Part shown: positions 1 through 8,800 of the stretch, piece after piece | Layout: every line of letters begins with the position of its first letter | How positions within the stretch are numbered: position 1 is the first letter of the stretch | NCBI GenBank assembly: GCA_016293435.1 | Contig: JAEDEG010000024.1 | Location: 1 to 31,900 of the forward strand | Source of the DNA: Clostridia bacterium | GTDB lineage: Bacteria > Bacillota > Clostridia > UMGS1810 | Direction: 5' to 3' | DNA: 31,900 bases | Notes under the pieces: model-generated | Seen by the model: the letters and a program-made list of their open reading frames with translations, nothing else | The model's database searches: none | What the model was told of the DNA's origin: nothing | Program-made: the position numbers and the translations under genes

Positions 1-246
1 GATATAGTAAACGGAAGCAAGCAGGTTCAGAAGATTTCTCTTGCAGTATGCGAATATAACAATAACAAGCTTGTTCAAATCAGATTTATGCCTCTCTCTG
101 TTCCCGCAAACGGAACACTCAATGTACGTGAAGGCTTTAATACGGTAACAAACAGCAGCAAAGTAAAAGCATTTTATTTTGATGTTGACGGCATCAGCCC
201 ATTTCGTTCTGATGCACTCGACCTTTTAGAAATAACGATACAATAA
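1..246 (+). CDS. C-terminal end of a secreted/surface protein (5' end outside window)
   Basis: Frame 1 is open from the window edge to TAA at 244-246, giving 81 residues. The product is beta-rich and hydrophilic. It resembles the C-terminal module of the proteins at 4122-5786 and 14480-17641: a strand with a small charged turn (around CEYNNNKL), a 'PANGTL' turn, then a 'KVKAFYFD' strand and a 'SPF' motif. In many clostridial surface proteins such a module ends the chain. I infer that this gene is another member of the secreted Ig/jelly-roll family encoded downstream and probably the last gene of the preceding transcription unit, because a terminator follows at once. The catalytic part, if any, lies outside the window. 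Confidence 0.7.
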   Translation, partial: DIVNGSKQVQKISLAVCEYNNNKLVQIRFMPLSVPANGTLNVREGFNTVTNSSKVKAFYFDVDGISPFRSDALDLLEITIQ

Positions 247-250
247 ATTA

Positions 251-290
251 TAAATAACAAAAACCACCTAAGGGTGGATTTTGTTATTTA
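251..290 (+). terminator. Intrinsic terminator after the partial surface-protein gene
   Basis: A near-perfect inverted repeat (arms about 251-269 and 272-290, one internal mismatch) forms a long hairpin with a GC-rich top (accacc/gggtgg) five bases after the stop codon. The T-rich 3' arm replaces a classical downstream T-run. It separates the upstream unit from the alpha-galactosidase unit. Confidence 0.75.
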
Positions 291-311
291 TAAGAAAAAA
301 ACGACAGTCAT

Positions 312-340
312 TTGAGCAAAAAGTCGCCATAGTGTATTTT
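312..340 (+). promoter_or_regulatory. Candidate sigma-A promoter for the alpha-galactosidase unit
   Basis: TTGAGC at 312-317 and TATTTT at 335-340 are separated by 17 bases, and they lie between the upstream terminator and the GH36 start. The boxes are imperfect. A sequence at 343-357 (TGTAAGCAATTACCA), just after the -10 box, contains GTAA-N4-TTAC and is within about two mismatches of a CcpA cre site, so catabolite repression is possible but weakly supported. Confidence 0.4.
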
Positions 341-399
341 ACCTGTAAGCAATTACCATGCAAATGTCTGAGAATATATGATAACAACAGGAGGTATAC

Positions 400-2589
400 A
401 TGTCAATTAAATTCAACGAAAATAATAATGTGTTTATTCTTTCGACAAAAAACACAAGCTATATTATGGGTTTGTTAAAAGGCAAACATTTATTGCATTT
501 GTACTATGGCAAAAAGCTTTCATCTTTTCCAAGCAATGTCGAATCCATGATTCCCTCAAGGCTTTCGGCTTCCGGTTCGGCATCGGGGATAGAGGGGGGC
601 TTCAGCTCAGATCTTCTGCCGATTGAATACCCGACCTATGGCAGTACCGATCTAAGAACACCTGCTTTTCATGCCGTCTATGAGGATGGCAGTGCCACAA
701 CAAATCTTGAATATATTTCTCATACTATATATGACGGAAAAAAAGAACTGTCCGGGTTGCCTTCAACCTACAGTGAATCGGGTGACGATGTTACATCCCT
801 TGAAATAAAGCTTGGGGATAAGCGCACAAGACTTGAAGTTATGCTGATTTATTCGGTCTATGAAAAATTTGATGCAATAGTCCGAAGCGTGAATTTTATA
901 AATGATGGCTATGGTACAATTAATATCAAAAGTGCACTTTCGCAGTGCGCGTATATGTTTGACAAGGATTTTGACATAGTGCATCTTTCCGGTGGATACG
1001 GAACAGAAAGACTTATCAACAAAACAAAGGTATCTCATGGCATATTTACTGTTGATTCCAAGCGTATGTCAAGCTCTCATCATCATAGTCCGTTTATAGC
1101 GCTCGCCAGACCCAACGTAAGTGAAACAGAAGGTGAGGTATATGGCTTTAGTCTTATATACAGCGGTGATTTTATTGCCGGTGCTGAAATGGACACCTAC
1201 GATAATATCAGAATTAATATGGGCATAAATCCGTTTGGATTTAACTGGAAGTTAGAGCCCGGTGATACATTTCAAATACCGGAGCTTGTATCGGTTTATT
1301 CCGAAAACGGGTTTGGCCATATGTCGAGATGTTATCACAAGCTTTACAGAAAAAGACTCTGCAGAGGCAAATTCAGAGACACCCACAGACCGATTCTTTT
1401 AAACAGCTGGGAAGCATGTTACTATGATTTTAACGAAGAAAAAATAATAAACCTTGCAAAAAAAGCCAAACAGGCCGGAATAGAGATGCTTGTATTAGAT
1501 GATGGCTGGTTTGGTAAAAGAGATGACGACACTACCTCTCTCGGTGACTGGTATGTTAACAGAAAAAAAATTCCCTCAGGGCTTGGCGGTCTTGCAGACA
1601 GAATTAATTCAATAGGACTTAAATTCGGCATATGGATGGAGCCCGAAATGATATCTCCCCAAAGCGAACTCTATAAAGAACATCCGGATTGGTGCATTGC
1701 CGAAAGGGGCAGAGAGAGCTCTCTTTACAGAAATCAGCTTATATTAGATCTCTCTCGTACAGAGGTGCAAGATTTTATCATAAATTCTGTATCATCAGTA
1801 TTAAGCTTGGGAAATATATCTTATCTTAAATGGGATATGAACAGAAACGTGTCGGAAAAAGGTTCACAAAATCTACCTGTTGACAGACAACAAGAGCTTT
1901 CACATAGATATTATTTAGGTTTGTACAGAGTGCTTGATGTTATTAGCAAACAATTTCCCAATGTGTTATTTGAGGGGTGTGCGGCAGGCGGCGGCAGATA
2001 TGACCCCGGCATGCTGTATTACTTTCCTCAGTATTGGACAAGTGATAATTCCGATGCTATTTCAAGACTATATATTCAATACGGCACAAGCCTTGTAATG
2101 CCTTCTTCAACCATGGTTACTCATGTTTCGTCATCACCAAACAAACAAAACGGCAGAATTACTCCAATGGATACAAGAGCAAATGTTGCCATGACAGGAC
2201 AGCTTGGATATGAGCTTAACCTGCTTGAGCTTAGTGATGATGAAATTTTGCAAATCCGCACACAAATCGATGCATATAAAAAATACCGCGACACAGTCTG
2301 CTTCGGCGATATGTACAGACTAAAATCTCCGTTTGAAAGCGATTGCTCATCTGTGAGCTTTGTTAAAGACGACAAATCTTCGGTTTTTGTAATGATATGC
2401 AATAGCTTTGTTATGAAGCACCTTTCCCCAATGTTAAATATAAAGCTTCAAGGTCTTGACCCGAAAGGGGTATATGTATCGGATGACGGCACAATGGCTT
2501 ATACGGGTGAATTTCTTATGAACAGAGGGTTGTATTTTGCAGACAGAAGGGATTATAAATCTGAGATATTGTATTTTGAGAAACAATAG
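400..2589 (+). CDS. Alpha-galactosidase, glycoside hydrolase family 36
   Basis: The enzyme hydrolyses terminal alpha-1,6-galactose from raffinose-type sugars or galactomannan fragments by a retaining mechanism. At 729 residues it has the usual bacterial GH36 length: an N-terminal beta-supersandwich, a catalytic TIM barrel (about residues 320-620) and a C-terminal beta domain. Family motifs are present: LDDGWFGKRDDD, then GIWMEPEM. The nucleophile is D479 in YLKWDMNR, and the acid/base is D549 in WTSDNSDA. CAAGGGRYDPGM also matches. There is no signal peptide, so it should act in the cytoplasm on imported oligosaccharides. The start is set by AGGAGG at 389-394, six bases before the ATG. The aldolase gene follows after 41 bases, and secreted polysaccharide-active proteins lie downstream. 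Specificity beyond alpha-galactoside is not readable from the sequence. Confidence 0.95.
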   Translation: MSIKFNENNNVFILSTKNTSYIMGLLKGKHLLHLYYGKKLSSFPSNVESMIPSRLSASGSASGIEGGFSSDLLPIEYPTYGSTDLRTPAFHAVYEDGSATTNLEYISHTIYDGKKELSGLPSTYSESGDDVTSLEIKLGDKRTRLEVMLIYSVYEKFDAIVRSVNFINDGYGTINIKSALSQCAYMFDKDFDIVHLSGGYGTERLINKTKVSHGIFTVDSKRMSSSHHHSPFIALARPNVSETEGEVYGFSLIYSGDFIAGAEMDTYDNIRINMGINPFGFNWKLEPGDTFQIPELVSVYSENGFGHMSRCYHKLYRKRLCRGKFRDTHRPILLNSWEACYYDFNEEKIINLAKKAKQAGIEMLVLDDGWFGKRDDDTTSLGDWYVNRKKIPSGLGGLADRINSIGLKFGIWMEPEMISPQSELYKEHPDWCIAERGRESSLYRNQLILDLSRTEVQDFIINSVSSVLSLGNISYLKWDMNRNVSEKGSQNLPVDRQQELSHRYYLGLYRVLDVISKQFPNVLFEGCAAGGGRYDPGMLYYFPQYWTSDNSDAISRLYIQYGTSLVMPSSTMVTHVSSSPNKQNGRITPMDTRANVAMTGQLGYELNLLELSDDEILQIRTQIDAYKKYRDTVCFGDMYRLKSPFESDCSSVSFVKDDKSSVFVMICNSFVMKHLSPMLNIKLQGLDPKGVYVSDDGTMAYTGEFLMNRGLYFADRRDYKSEILYFEKQ

Positions 2590-2630
2590 TGTTTGAATTT
2601 ATAGAGAATAAAAAAGGAGCTTAAAAGACT

Positions 2631-3413
2631 ATGGAAATGAGAAAGAGCAGAATCAAACGCAAAATTAACGAAGAGGGAATAGCTTTTTCGCTGAAACTAA
2701 ATTTTAACGACCCCAGAGGTGTAGAGCTCGGAGCAATGTGCGGATTTGATGCTATATGGGTTGATATGGAGCATGTACCCTCTACCTTTGTAGAAATAGA
2801 AAACATGGTTCGCGCAGCCAAGCTTTATGATACAGATATAATAACAAGAGTTGCCAAGGGATGCTACAGCGATTATATAAGGCCTCTCGAGGCAGACTCT
2901 ACAGGAATTATGGTGCCTCATCTTATGAATTTTGAAGAAGCACAAAAGATAGTATATTATACTAAATTTCACCCAATCGGCAGGCGCCCGTTAGATGGAG
3001 GTAATGCGGATGGGGCTTATTGTCTCATAGAGCCTCAAAATTACATGAAAACAGCTAACGAAGAAAGAATCACCATTGTTCAGATAGAAGACCCGGAGCC
3101 TATGGGGGATTTAGAAAAAATATGTGCTCTTCCGGGAATTGACATGATATTTTTTGGACCCGCCGACTTTTCTCAGGGTATTGCAGCTCCTTGTGAATTT
3201 TCCAATCCTCAATTATTGGATGCCAGAAAACGGGTTGCCGAATGTGCGAGAAAACACAACAAATTTGCAGGCACTACAGGCGGTGTTGGCAACTATAAAG
3301 AGCTTTGGTCAGAGGGATATAACTTTATAAATCTTACATCAGATGTGATTGTTCTCGGAAACACATATAGAGATATTATAAAAACTGTTAAGAGTAAAGA
3401 GGAAATAATATGA
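2631..3413 (+). CDS. HpcH/HpaI-family class II aldolase (2-keto-3-deoxy acid aldolase type)
   Basis: Members of this family reversibly cleave 2-keto-3-deoxy or 4-hydroxy-2-keto acids into pyruvate and an aldehyde, using a divalent metal. The 260-residue length is typical. Residues equivalent to the HpaI active site are visible: H48 in WVDMEH, R73 in TRVAKG, and metal ligands E153 (VQIED) and D179 (FFGPADFS). The start is preceded by AAGGAG. The stop overlaps the next start by four bases (ATGA), which indicates translational coupling. Beside a lyase-type secreted enzyme, a natural substrate would be a keto-deoxy sugar acid such as KDG or 2-keto-3-deoxyrhamnonate; this is inferred from context, since sequence alone does not separate these substrates. 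The protein is cytoplasmic (no signal peptide). Confidence 0.88.
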   Translation: MEMRKSRIKRKINEEGIAFSLKLNFNDPRGVELGAMCGFDAIWVDMEHVPSTFVEIENMVRAAKLYDTDIITRVAKGCYSDYIRPLEADSTGIMVPHLMNFEEAQKIVYYTKFHPIGRRPLDGGNADGAYCLIEPQNYMKTANEERITIVQIEDPEPMGDLEKICALPGIDMIFFGPADFSQGIAAPCEFSNPQLLDARKRVAECARKHNKFAGTTGGVGNYKELWSEGYNFINLTSDVIVLGNTYRDIIKTVKSKEEII

Positions 3414-4072
3414 TCAAAAGATTGACAGTGTTTTGTATCACTTTTGCTATAAGCATTTTATCATTTTCGATTTTTGCATCAGCAGAAGACAGCTTTACTA
3501 TGTATGATTGGGAAATGAGCAGTATAGATGAAAGTCACAATGAAATTATTCTTACAATGAACTGCAGACTTGATACTTATAATCCATGTCTTGATATAAA
3601 AATCAACAACAGTGATGAATATATTAAGTCATATAAAATAAGCTCAACGGAGCTAATTATAATAACTGATAATATAAAAACATACAGTGATTTTATTTTG
3701 CAGATATATAATTTAAGAGATGTCTACGGCAGAGTGATGCGATCCCTTGAAATTTCATTTGCGGCAAACAGCAAGCTTTCTGTGTCATATGCAATCACGG
3801 GAATGAGATTTGGCGCAATATATAGGGGCGACAAATTGAACTATATGCTTAAATTCAGAAACCTTTCCGACGAGAATCAAAGTATTTTTGCTGCATTTGA
3901 TATAAAGTCATTAAATAAGATGACATATCTGGAAAAAACAGATGTTGCCATTGAATCGAACTCAGATAAGGAAATAAGCTTTGATTTGTCAATTCCAAAC
4001 GATATGAGTGATGACTCAAAGTGCAGTACATATATTTGGTATATTGATAACATGAGTCCGATAACCAAATAA
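3410..4072 (+). CDS. Small secreted Ig-like / C-terminal-module protein
   Basis: I do not recognise a named family. The 220-residue product begins with a clear signal peptide (MIKR, a hydrophobic core, cleavage near ASA-ED at about 25-26). Residues 27-115 look like a bacterial Ig-like domain of the SbsA/Big_5 style: strands, then a 'YNLRDVYGRV' stretch resembling the 'gvkDxxGN' end of these domains. Residues 125-220 resemble the recurrent C-terminal module of neighbouring secreted proteins, ending in STYIWYIDNMSPITK. It overlaps the aldolase gene by four bases and has AGAGGA upstream, so it is translated from the same message. It has no SLH, LPXTG or catalytic motif. It may be a minimal adhesion or scaffold unit. 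Confidence 0.75.
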   Translation: MIKRLTVFCITFAISILSFSIFASAEDSFTMYDWEMSSIDESHNEIILTMNCRLDTYNPCLDIKINNSDEYIKSYKISSTELIIITDNIKTYSDFILQIYNLRDVYGRVMRSLEISFAANSKLSVSYAITGMRFGAIYRGDKLNYMLKFRNLSDENQSIFAAFDIKSLNKMTYLEKTDVAIESNSDKEISFDLSIPNDMSDDSKCSTYIWYIDNMSPITK

Positions 4073-4121
4073 TTTTTGAAAAGTGTGGTATCACAAAAAA
4101 TATAAAGGTCAGGTGAAATCT

Positions 4122-5786
4122 ATGAAAAAAATAATTGTATGTATGCTTGCAATAACTATCATGCTTTCGGTATTTTGCATAGGAGGTGTGGCATCAGCAC
4201 CATTTAGCATAACCGATGCGGCGATAATGCAGGGTACGGATGACGCACCAATAAGCTCACGTATTGTTTATGAGTTCAATTATGAAATATCATCAGTTGG
4301 TGATGTATCACTATGTAAACCCGGCTCTGATATCAATCTTGTTTCTGAAGTTGACTTTTCCGGAAATAAATTGGTTATAAAGCTTTCAAAAGAGCTTGAT
4401 TACAGCACAGCCTATATTCTTGATTTGTCCTCTGTAACATCCGTTGGCGGCTCTGCTTTATCAGACGGTGTTATAAATTTTGAAACCAAAACAGGGTTTT
4501 ATTGTGAGGATGGTACAACAACAGGTTGGCAATCTCCCGGCGGTGTGGGAATATTAGAAGATGATTTTGAACTTTTGGACACTTTAAATGGAAAAAAATG
4601 GCGTACTGACAAAAATGTCGAAATAGGTGTTAAGGCAACTGCTGAAAACCCATATAACAAAGCAGCTAAATTATGTAAGACATTGCCGGCAGACTGTCAG
4701 CTAAGTAATTATGCCGGCGGCAGCACCGGCAGGTGGCTGTACTTTGACAACCGTGCTATATTTGATTTTGATATATTCTTTGAGGATATGACTGCAAATT
4801 CAAAATGGAATTTCTTGACGATTCAAGGTTTGGTTGACGAAGACAGAACGAGTCGTACTAAGGCGTGGCAGAATGCATCTAATATTCTTACATATGCCAA
4901 CGGAAATCTTGAAGTAAATGATAATGACAGCACAAGCATGCCGCTTATTGCAAATGATTGGAACAGTATTCGCATAGTGCTAAGCATTGACAGCTTCACA
5001 TATAAGGTGTATTTAAATGGTGTACTTATGACCGATGGTACAACATCTGAATTTACAATACCCGGTACCCGGTGGGTAGAAGGTGCTGCTATATCCAATG
5101 CAGTTTTTGAAGAAAAGAATGGCAATACAGTATGGATTGATAATGTTTCATACAAAAGAGCATCGGCAGATACCTCAAGTGTTTTGTCTTATTCGATACC
5201 GGCAGGGTATGAGGCTGTTAATGTGGTACAGCCCATTGATATTAAGTTTTCAGACGAAATTGTGTCGCTCGATTTATGCTTAAACGGCACAACTGTAGAT
5301 AATAGTGAAATCACCGAGATAAGCAGTACTAAATTTAATTTTACAAACTCCGCTCCGCTTTCATGGGGCGAATCGTATTCTCTTACAGGCACAGCAACGG
5401 ATATTTATGGCGATACCTGCAGTGTAAGTCTTGACTATAGTGTTCGTACTCAACCCGATGAATGGATAGAGGTACTGGGGTTTTATTACGGTGATACCAA
5501 AGCGGACTGTCTGCAGCCGGGCAATATTAATGCAAAGCTCAGAATATGGGGCGAAGACAAGAATTATATTTATGTACTTGCGTCATATAAAGAAACCGAC
5601 GGCTATATAGAAATGCAGTCGTTTAAATGCAATAACATAAGCTACATCTCGGGAAGTGCCTTTAATCTTGCGGATATATCTGTATCCGATGACACCGCTT
5701 ATGTAAAGCTTTATATATTTGACAATCTTGCAAACAGAAATCTTGTCAGCAGCAGTATAATTTACGGAACCGACACTATTAGATAG
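4122..5786 (+). CDS. Secreted Ig-like / concanavalin-like jelly-roll / Ig-like protein
   Basis: The 554-residue secreted protein has a signal peptide (MKKIIVCMLA start, cleavage near ASA-PF, about residue 26). Residues 27-123 form an Ig-like (Big_5/SbsA) domain. Residues 140-345 form a concanavalin-A/LamG-type jelly roll that opens with 'DDFELLDTLNGKKW' and ends with 'VWIDNVSYKR'. A second Ig-like domain spans about 355-445, and the recurrent C-terminal module spans 447-554. I start it at the ATG at 4122, because the signal peptide begins there; an in-frame GTG at 4083 would add 13 charged residues ahead of it. No hydrolase signature or anchor is seen. The jelly roll suggests carbohydrate binding, which is an inference. 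It belongs to the same run of genes as its neighbours (gaps of 49 and 15 bases). Confidence 0.82.
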   Translation: MKKIIVCMLAITIMLSVFCIGGVASAPFSITDAAIMQGTDDAPISSRIVYEFNYEISSVGDVSLCKPGSDINLVSEVDFSGNKLVIKLSKELDYSTAYILDLSSVTSVGGSALSDGVINFETKTGFYCEDGTTTGWQSPGGVGILEDDFELLDTLNGKKWRTDKNVEIGVKATAENPYNKAAKLCKTLPADCQLSNYAGGSTGRWLYFDNRAIFDFDIFFEDMTANSKWNFLTIQGLVDEDRTSRTKAWQNASNILTYANGNLEVNDNDSTSMPLIANDWNSIRIVLSIDSFTYKVYLNGVLMTDGTTSEFTIPGTRWVEGAAISNAVFEEKNGNTVWIDNVSYKRASADTSSVLSYSIPAGYEAVNVVQPIDIKFSDEIVSLDLCLNGTTVDNSEITEISSTKFNFTNSAPLSWGESYSLTGTATDIYGDTCSVSLDYSVRTQPDEWIEVLGFYYGDTKADCLQPGNINAKLRIWGEDKNYIYVLASYKETDGYIEMQSFKCNNISYISGSAFNLADISVSDDTAYVKLYIFDNLANRNLVSSSIIYGTDTIR

Positions 5787-5801
5787 GGAGGAAAATAATT
5801 A

Positions 5802-8800
5802 ATGAAAAAATATTTATCCTTAGTATTAGCTGTATTATTCATGCTAAATTCTGTTAGCGTTGTTGCAGCGACAGAAGAAAGTGACACAAGCTATTTTTCG
5901 GAGAATTTTAATAATTACATAACAGGAGGAACACCCGACGGCGTTTTAAACGTTGCGTCGGTAGGCAATGGTGCGGTTAGTGTTGTGGAAGAGCCCGATG
6001 CACTTAATAAAAGTGTGTACTTAAAGGGGGGCAATTCGTCAAGGGCTGCTCTGTACAAAGCAGTTACAATAGATGGCGAGACACCTGTAAGCATTGCTTT
6101 CAGATTTAAAATATCCGCTTCCGCAAAGCTTAATACCCCCATAATAACTGCAAAAAACGGCAATACATTTACTCTTATGGAAATAAAAGATGCACATATA
6201 ACCTCAAACGGTGCATCTGTAGCGGATATCACTCCCGATATATGGAATTATATTTCATTCAATATAAATCTTGCAGGAGGCTTTTATTCCATTTTCATAA
6301 ATGGACGTGATTCGGAAGTTATGTTTCCGATAGATATAACTAATATCACAAACATAAGCTTTGAAGCCGGCTCTTTGGGTGAGGCAGCTCATATAGATGA
6401 TATCAGTGTATCAAAAACAGACCTTGGCAGCGACAGAGAGTATTATCCTTCGGAAATATTTTTGACACCCGGATACCAGGCGAATGCTGATGCAATTGCA
6501 GTTCGAAGTTTTAACATGTTTATGAACTCTACAGTGGCATACAAAAACGGTCAGAGGCTTACAATGTCTGCACCTCCTTTGGAGATAGACCATACTATTT
6601 ATCTTCCGTTGAGATTTACTGCCGAAAATCTTGGCGCAGAGGTTATATGGAATAAAGATGACAATTCTTCAACCATATTCTTTGGCGGAAAAGAGATCAG
6701 AATTATTCCCGACTCTGATACAATATATTTAAACGGTGCTGAAAATAAACTGACAGATAAAATCCGGGTGATTAACGGTACCACCTATATAAACCCACAA
6801 GATGCCGCCGATATTTTTTCTGCTGAAATACACACAGAAAACGGCTTTGTAATGATAGGTTCTGTGTGGGATAAGTATACATCAGCCGAAAAGGCGGTTA
6901 AAGATGAGCTTGTAAGAATGGTAAAATATCAGCGTCCAAGTGCAGAGCAAATATTAAATGACCTTTTAAGCTATAATCAAGGTAATACTCATCCGAGACT
7001 TTTTGGCAGACAGGAGGATTTTAACAAAGTTAAAAGCCTTTATAATACAGACGAATTTATTAAAAGTGCAGTTGACAAAATAAGAGCAGATGCCGAGAGT
7101 ATGCTCTCTACAACTCCAAAGGAATATAAAGAGCCTGTAAACAACAGCTCTGTCCCCAGATATCAGCAGGACGGTGTGGCTAAAGACAGAGTCATGAAGC
7201 TTTCGTTTATGTATATGCTTGAGGGTAATGAAACATATGCACAAAGAGCAAAAGAAGAAGCTTTAAATATTGCACAGTGGCCCGATTGGAATTCATGGGC
7301 ATATCTTGACACTGCCGATCTTGCTGAAACTGTGTCAATTGCATATGACTGGCTCTATGATTATCTTACCGAGGGAGAAAAATCCACACTCAGAAAAGGC
7401 CTTATAGATAATTGTCTTAAAATTTCTTTAAGTGTCTATAGAGGAAATCCCGAACCCTCTTTTGCAAGAACATTTTGGATATCCAGCCCCTATAACTGGA
7501 ATCCCCACTGTAATTTGGGCACTTTAATGGGCTGTTTTGCGATAGCAGAAGATGTCACGGAGCAGGAATTAAATGAAATTATCGTTCCCGATATGGGATA
7601 TGCTATCCGTTCGCTTGAACCAAACCTTGACGAATGGATGCCCGACGGCGGGTGGAATGAAGGCCCCGGATATGGTAAAGCTACCATACAGCTTGATGCG
7701 CAGGTTATGAATGTGCTCGAAACCGCTCTCGGTACCGACTATTCACTTACTAAGGTTCCGGGTCTTGCAGAGTCTGCAAACTTTATATATCATATGACTG
7801 CTCCGGCCGGTTTGTTTAACTGGGGAGATTCATACAATAATCTGAGTAATCAAACCTATCTATATTCATTCTACCTGTCTAAAAAGCTTGGTATAAACTA
7901 TATTGCTATAGAACGTAAAAAGGCAATTCAGGCTTCTTACTATACAACTGTAGAGCCTTTTGAACTTCTTTGGTATGACGAAGCGTATTGCACAGGCAAT
8001 ATAGAAAATGATGTAAAGGATAGATATTTCAGAAATGCCGAAACAGCGGCTATGCGTTCGTCATGGAGTGAGGATGCTATGTATGTCGGACTTCATTCCG
8101 GAGTTAACGGAGTTAGTCATACTCACTTTGATACAGGCTCCTTTATCTTAGATTATAACGGTGTTCGCTGGGCTGATGATTTGGGAGCAGACCAGACTGT
8201 AGGCAGTAATTATAGTGGCAAAAAAGGAGACAGCTACAGAGAAAGAGCCGAGGGCAACAATACAATTTGCATAGATAATACCCCATACTACGACAGCAAC
8301 GGTGGATGGATTGATGTTTATAGTTACGATTTTGAAGATCAGACCGTGGGTGATGAACCGCAGCCCTTTACAATAGCCGAGAAAGGTCTTGGTGAATTTG
8401 TCCCTATGGCAAGGATAGCCGAGATGGAAAGAAACGGCATTTCTAAAAACAAGGTGCTTAAGATAGCTACACTGATAGCAGAGTCGGGCAACGAAGCCTA
8501 TGCACAGCTGACTTTCCAAAATGCTCCCGTTCAAAAGGGCATGGAAATAAGCTTTAAATTCAACATGTCCGAAATACCAACGAATTGTGGATTTTTAAGC
8601 TTCTATGATTCTGATAATAATACCTGCCGACTTCTTAATTGCTACCTTAAAAATGATGTAGGCAGGCTGAGAGTATACAAAGATACAAATAAGACTCAAG
8701 AAATATGTAATATAAACAAAGATACCTGGTATGATGTTAAATTTGTTATAGACGTTGCAAACAAAACCTATGATATGTATTTAGACGGTGAGCTAAAGTG

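Noticed and set aside
281..478. Short plus-strand open frame before the alpha-galactosidase gene
   Set aside because: It starts inside the terminator, has no ribosome site and overlaps the true gene in another frame.
4083..4121. GTG start extending the Ig/jelly-roll protein by 13 residues
   Set aside because: It would put charged residues ahead of a clean signal peptide that begins at the ATG at 4122.
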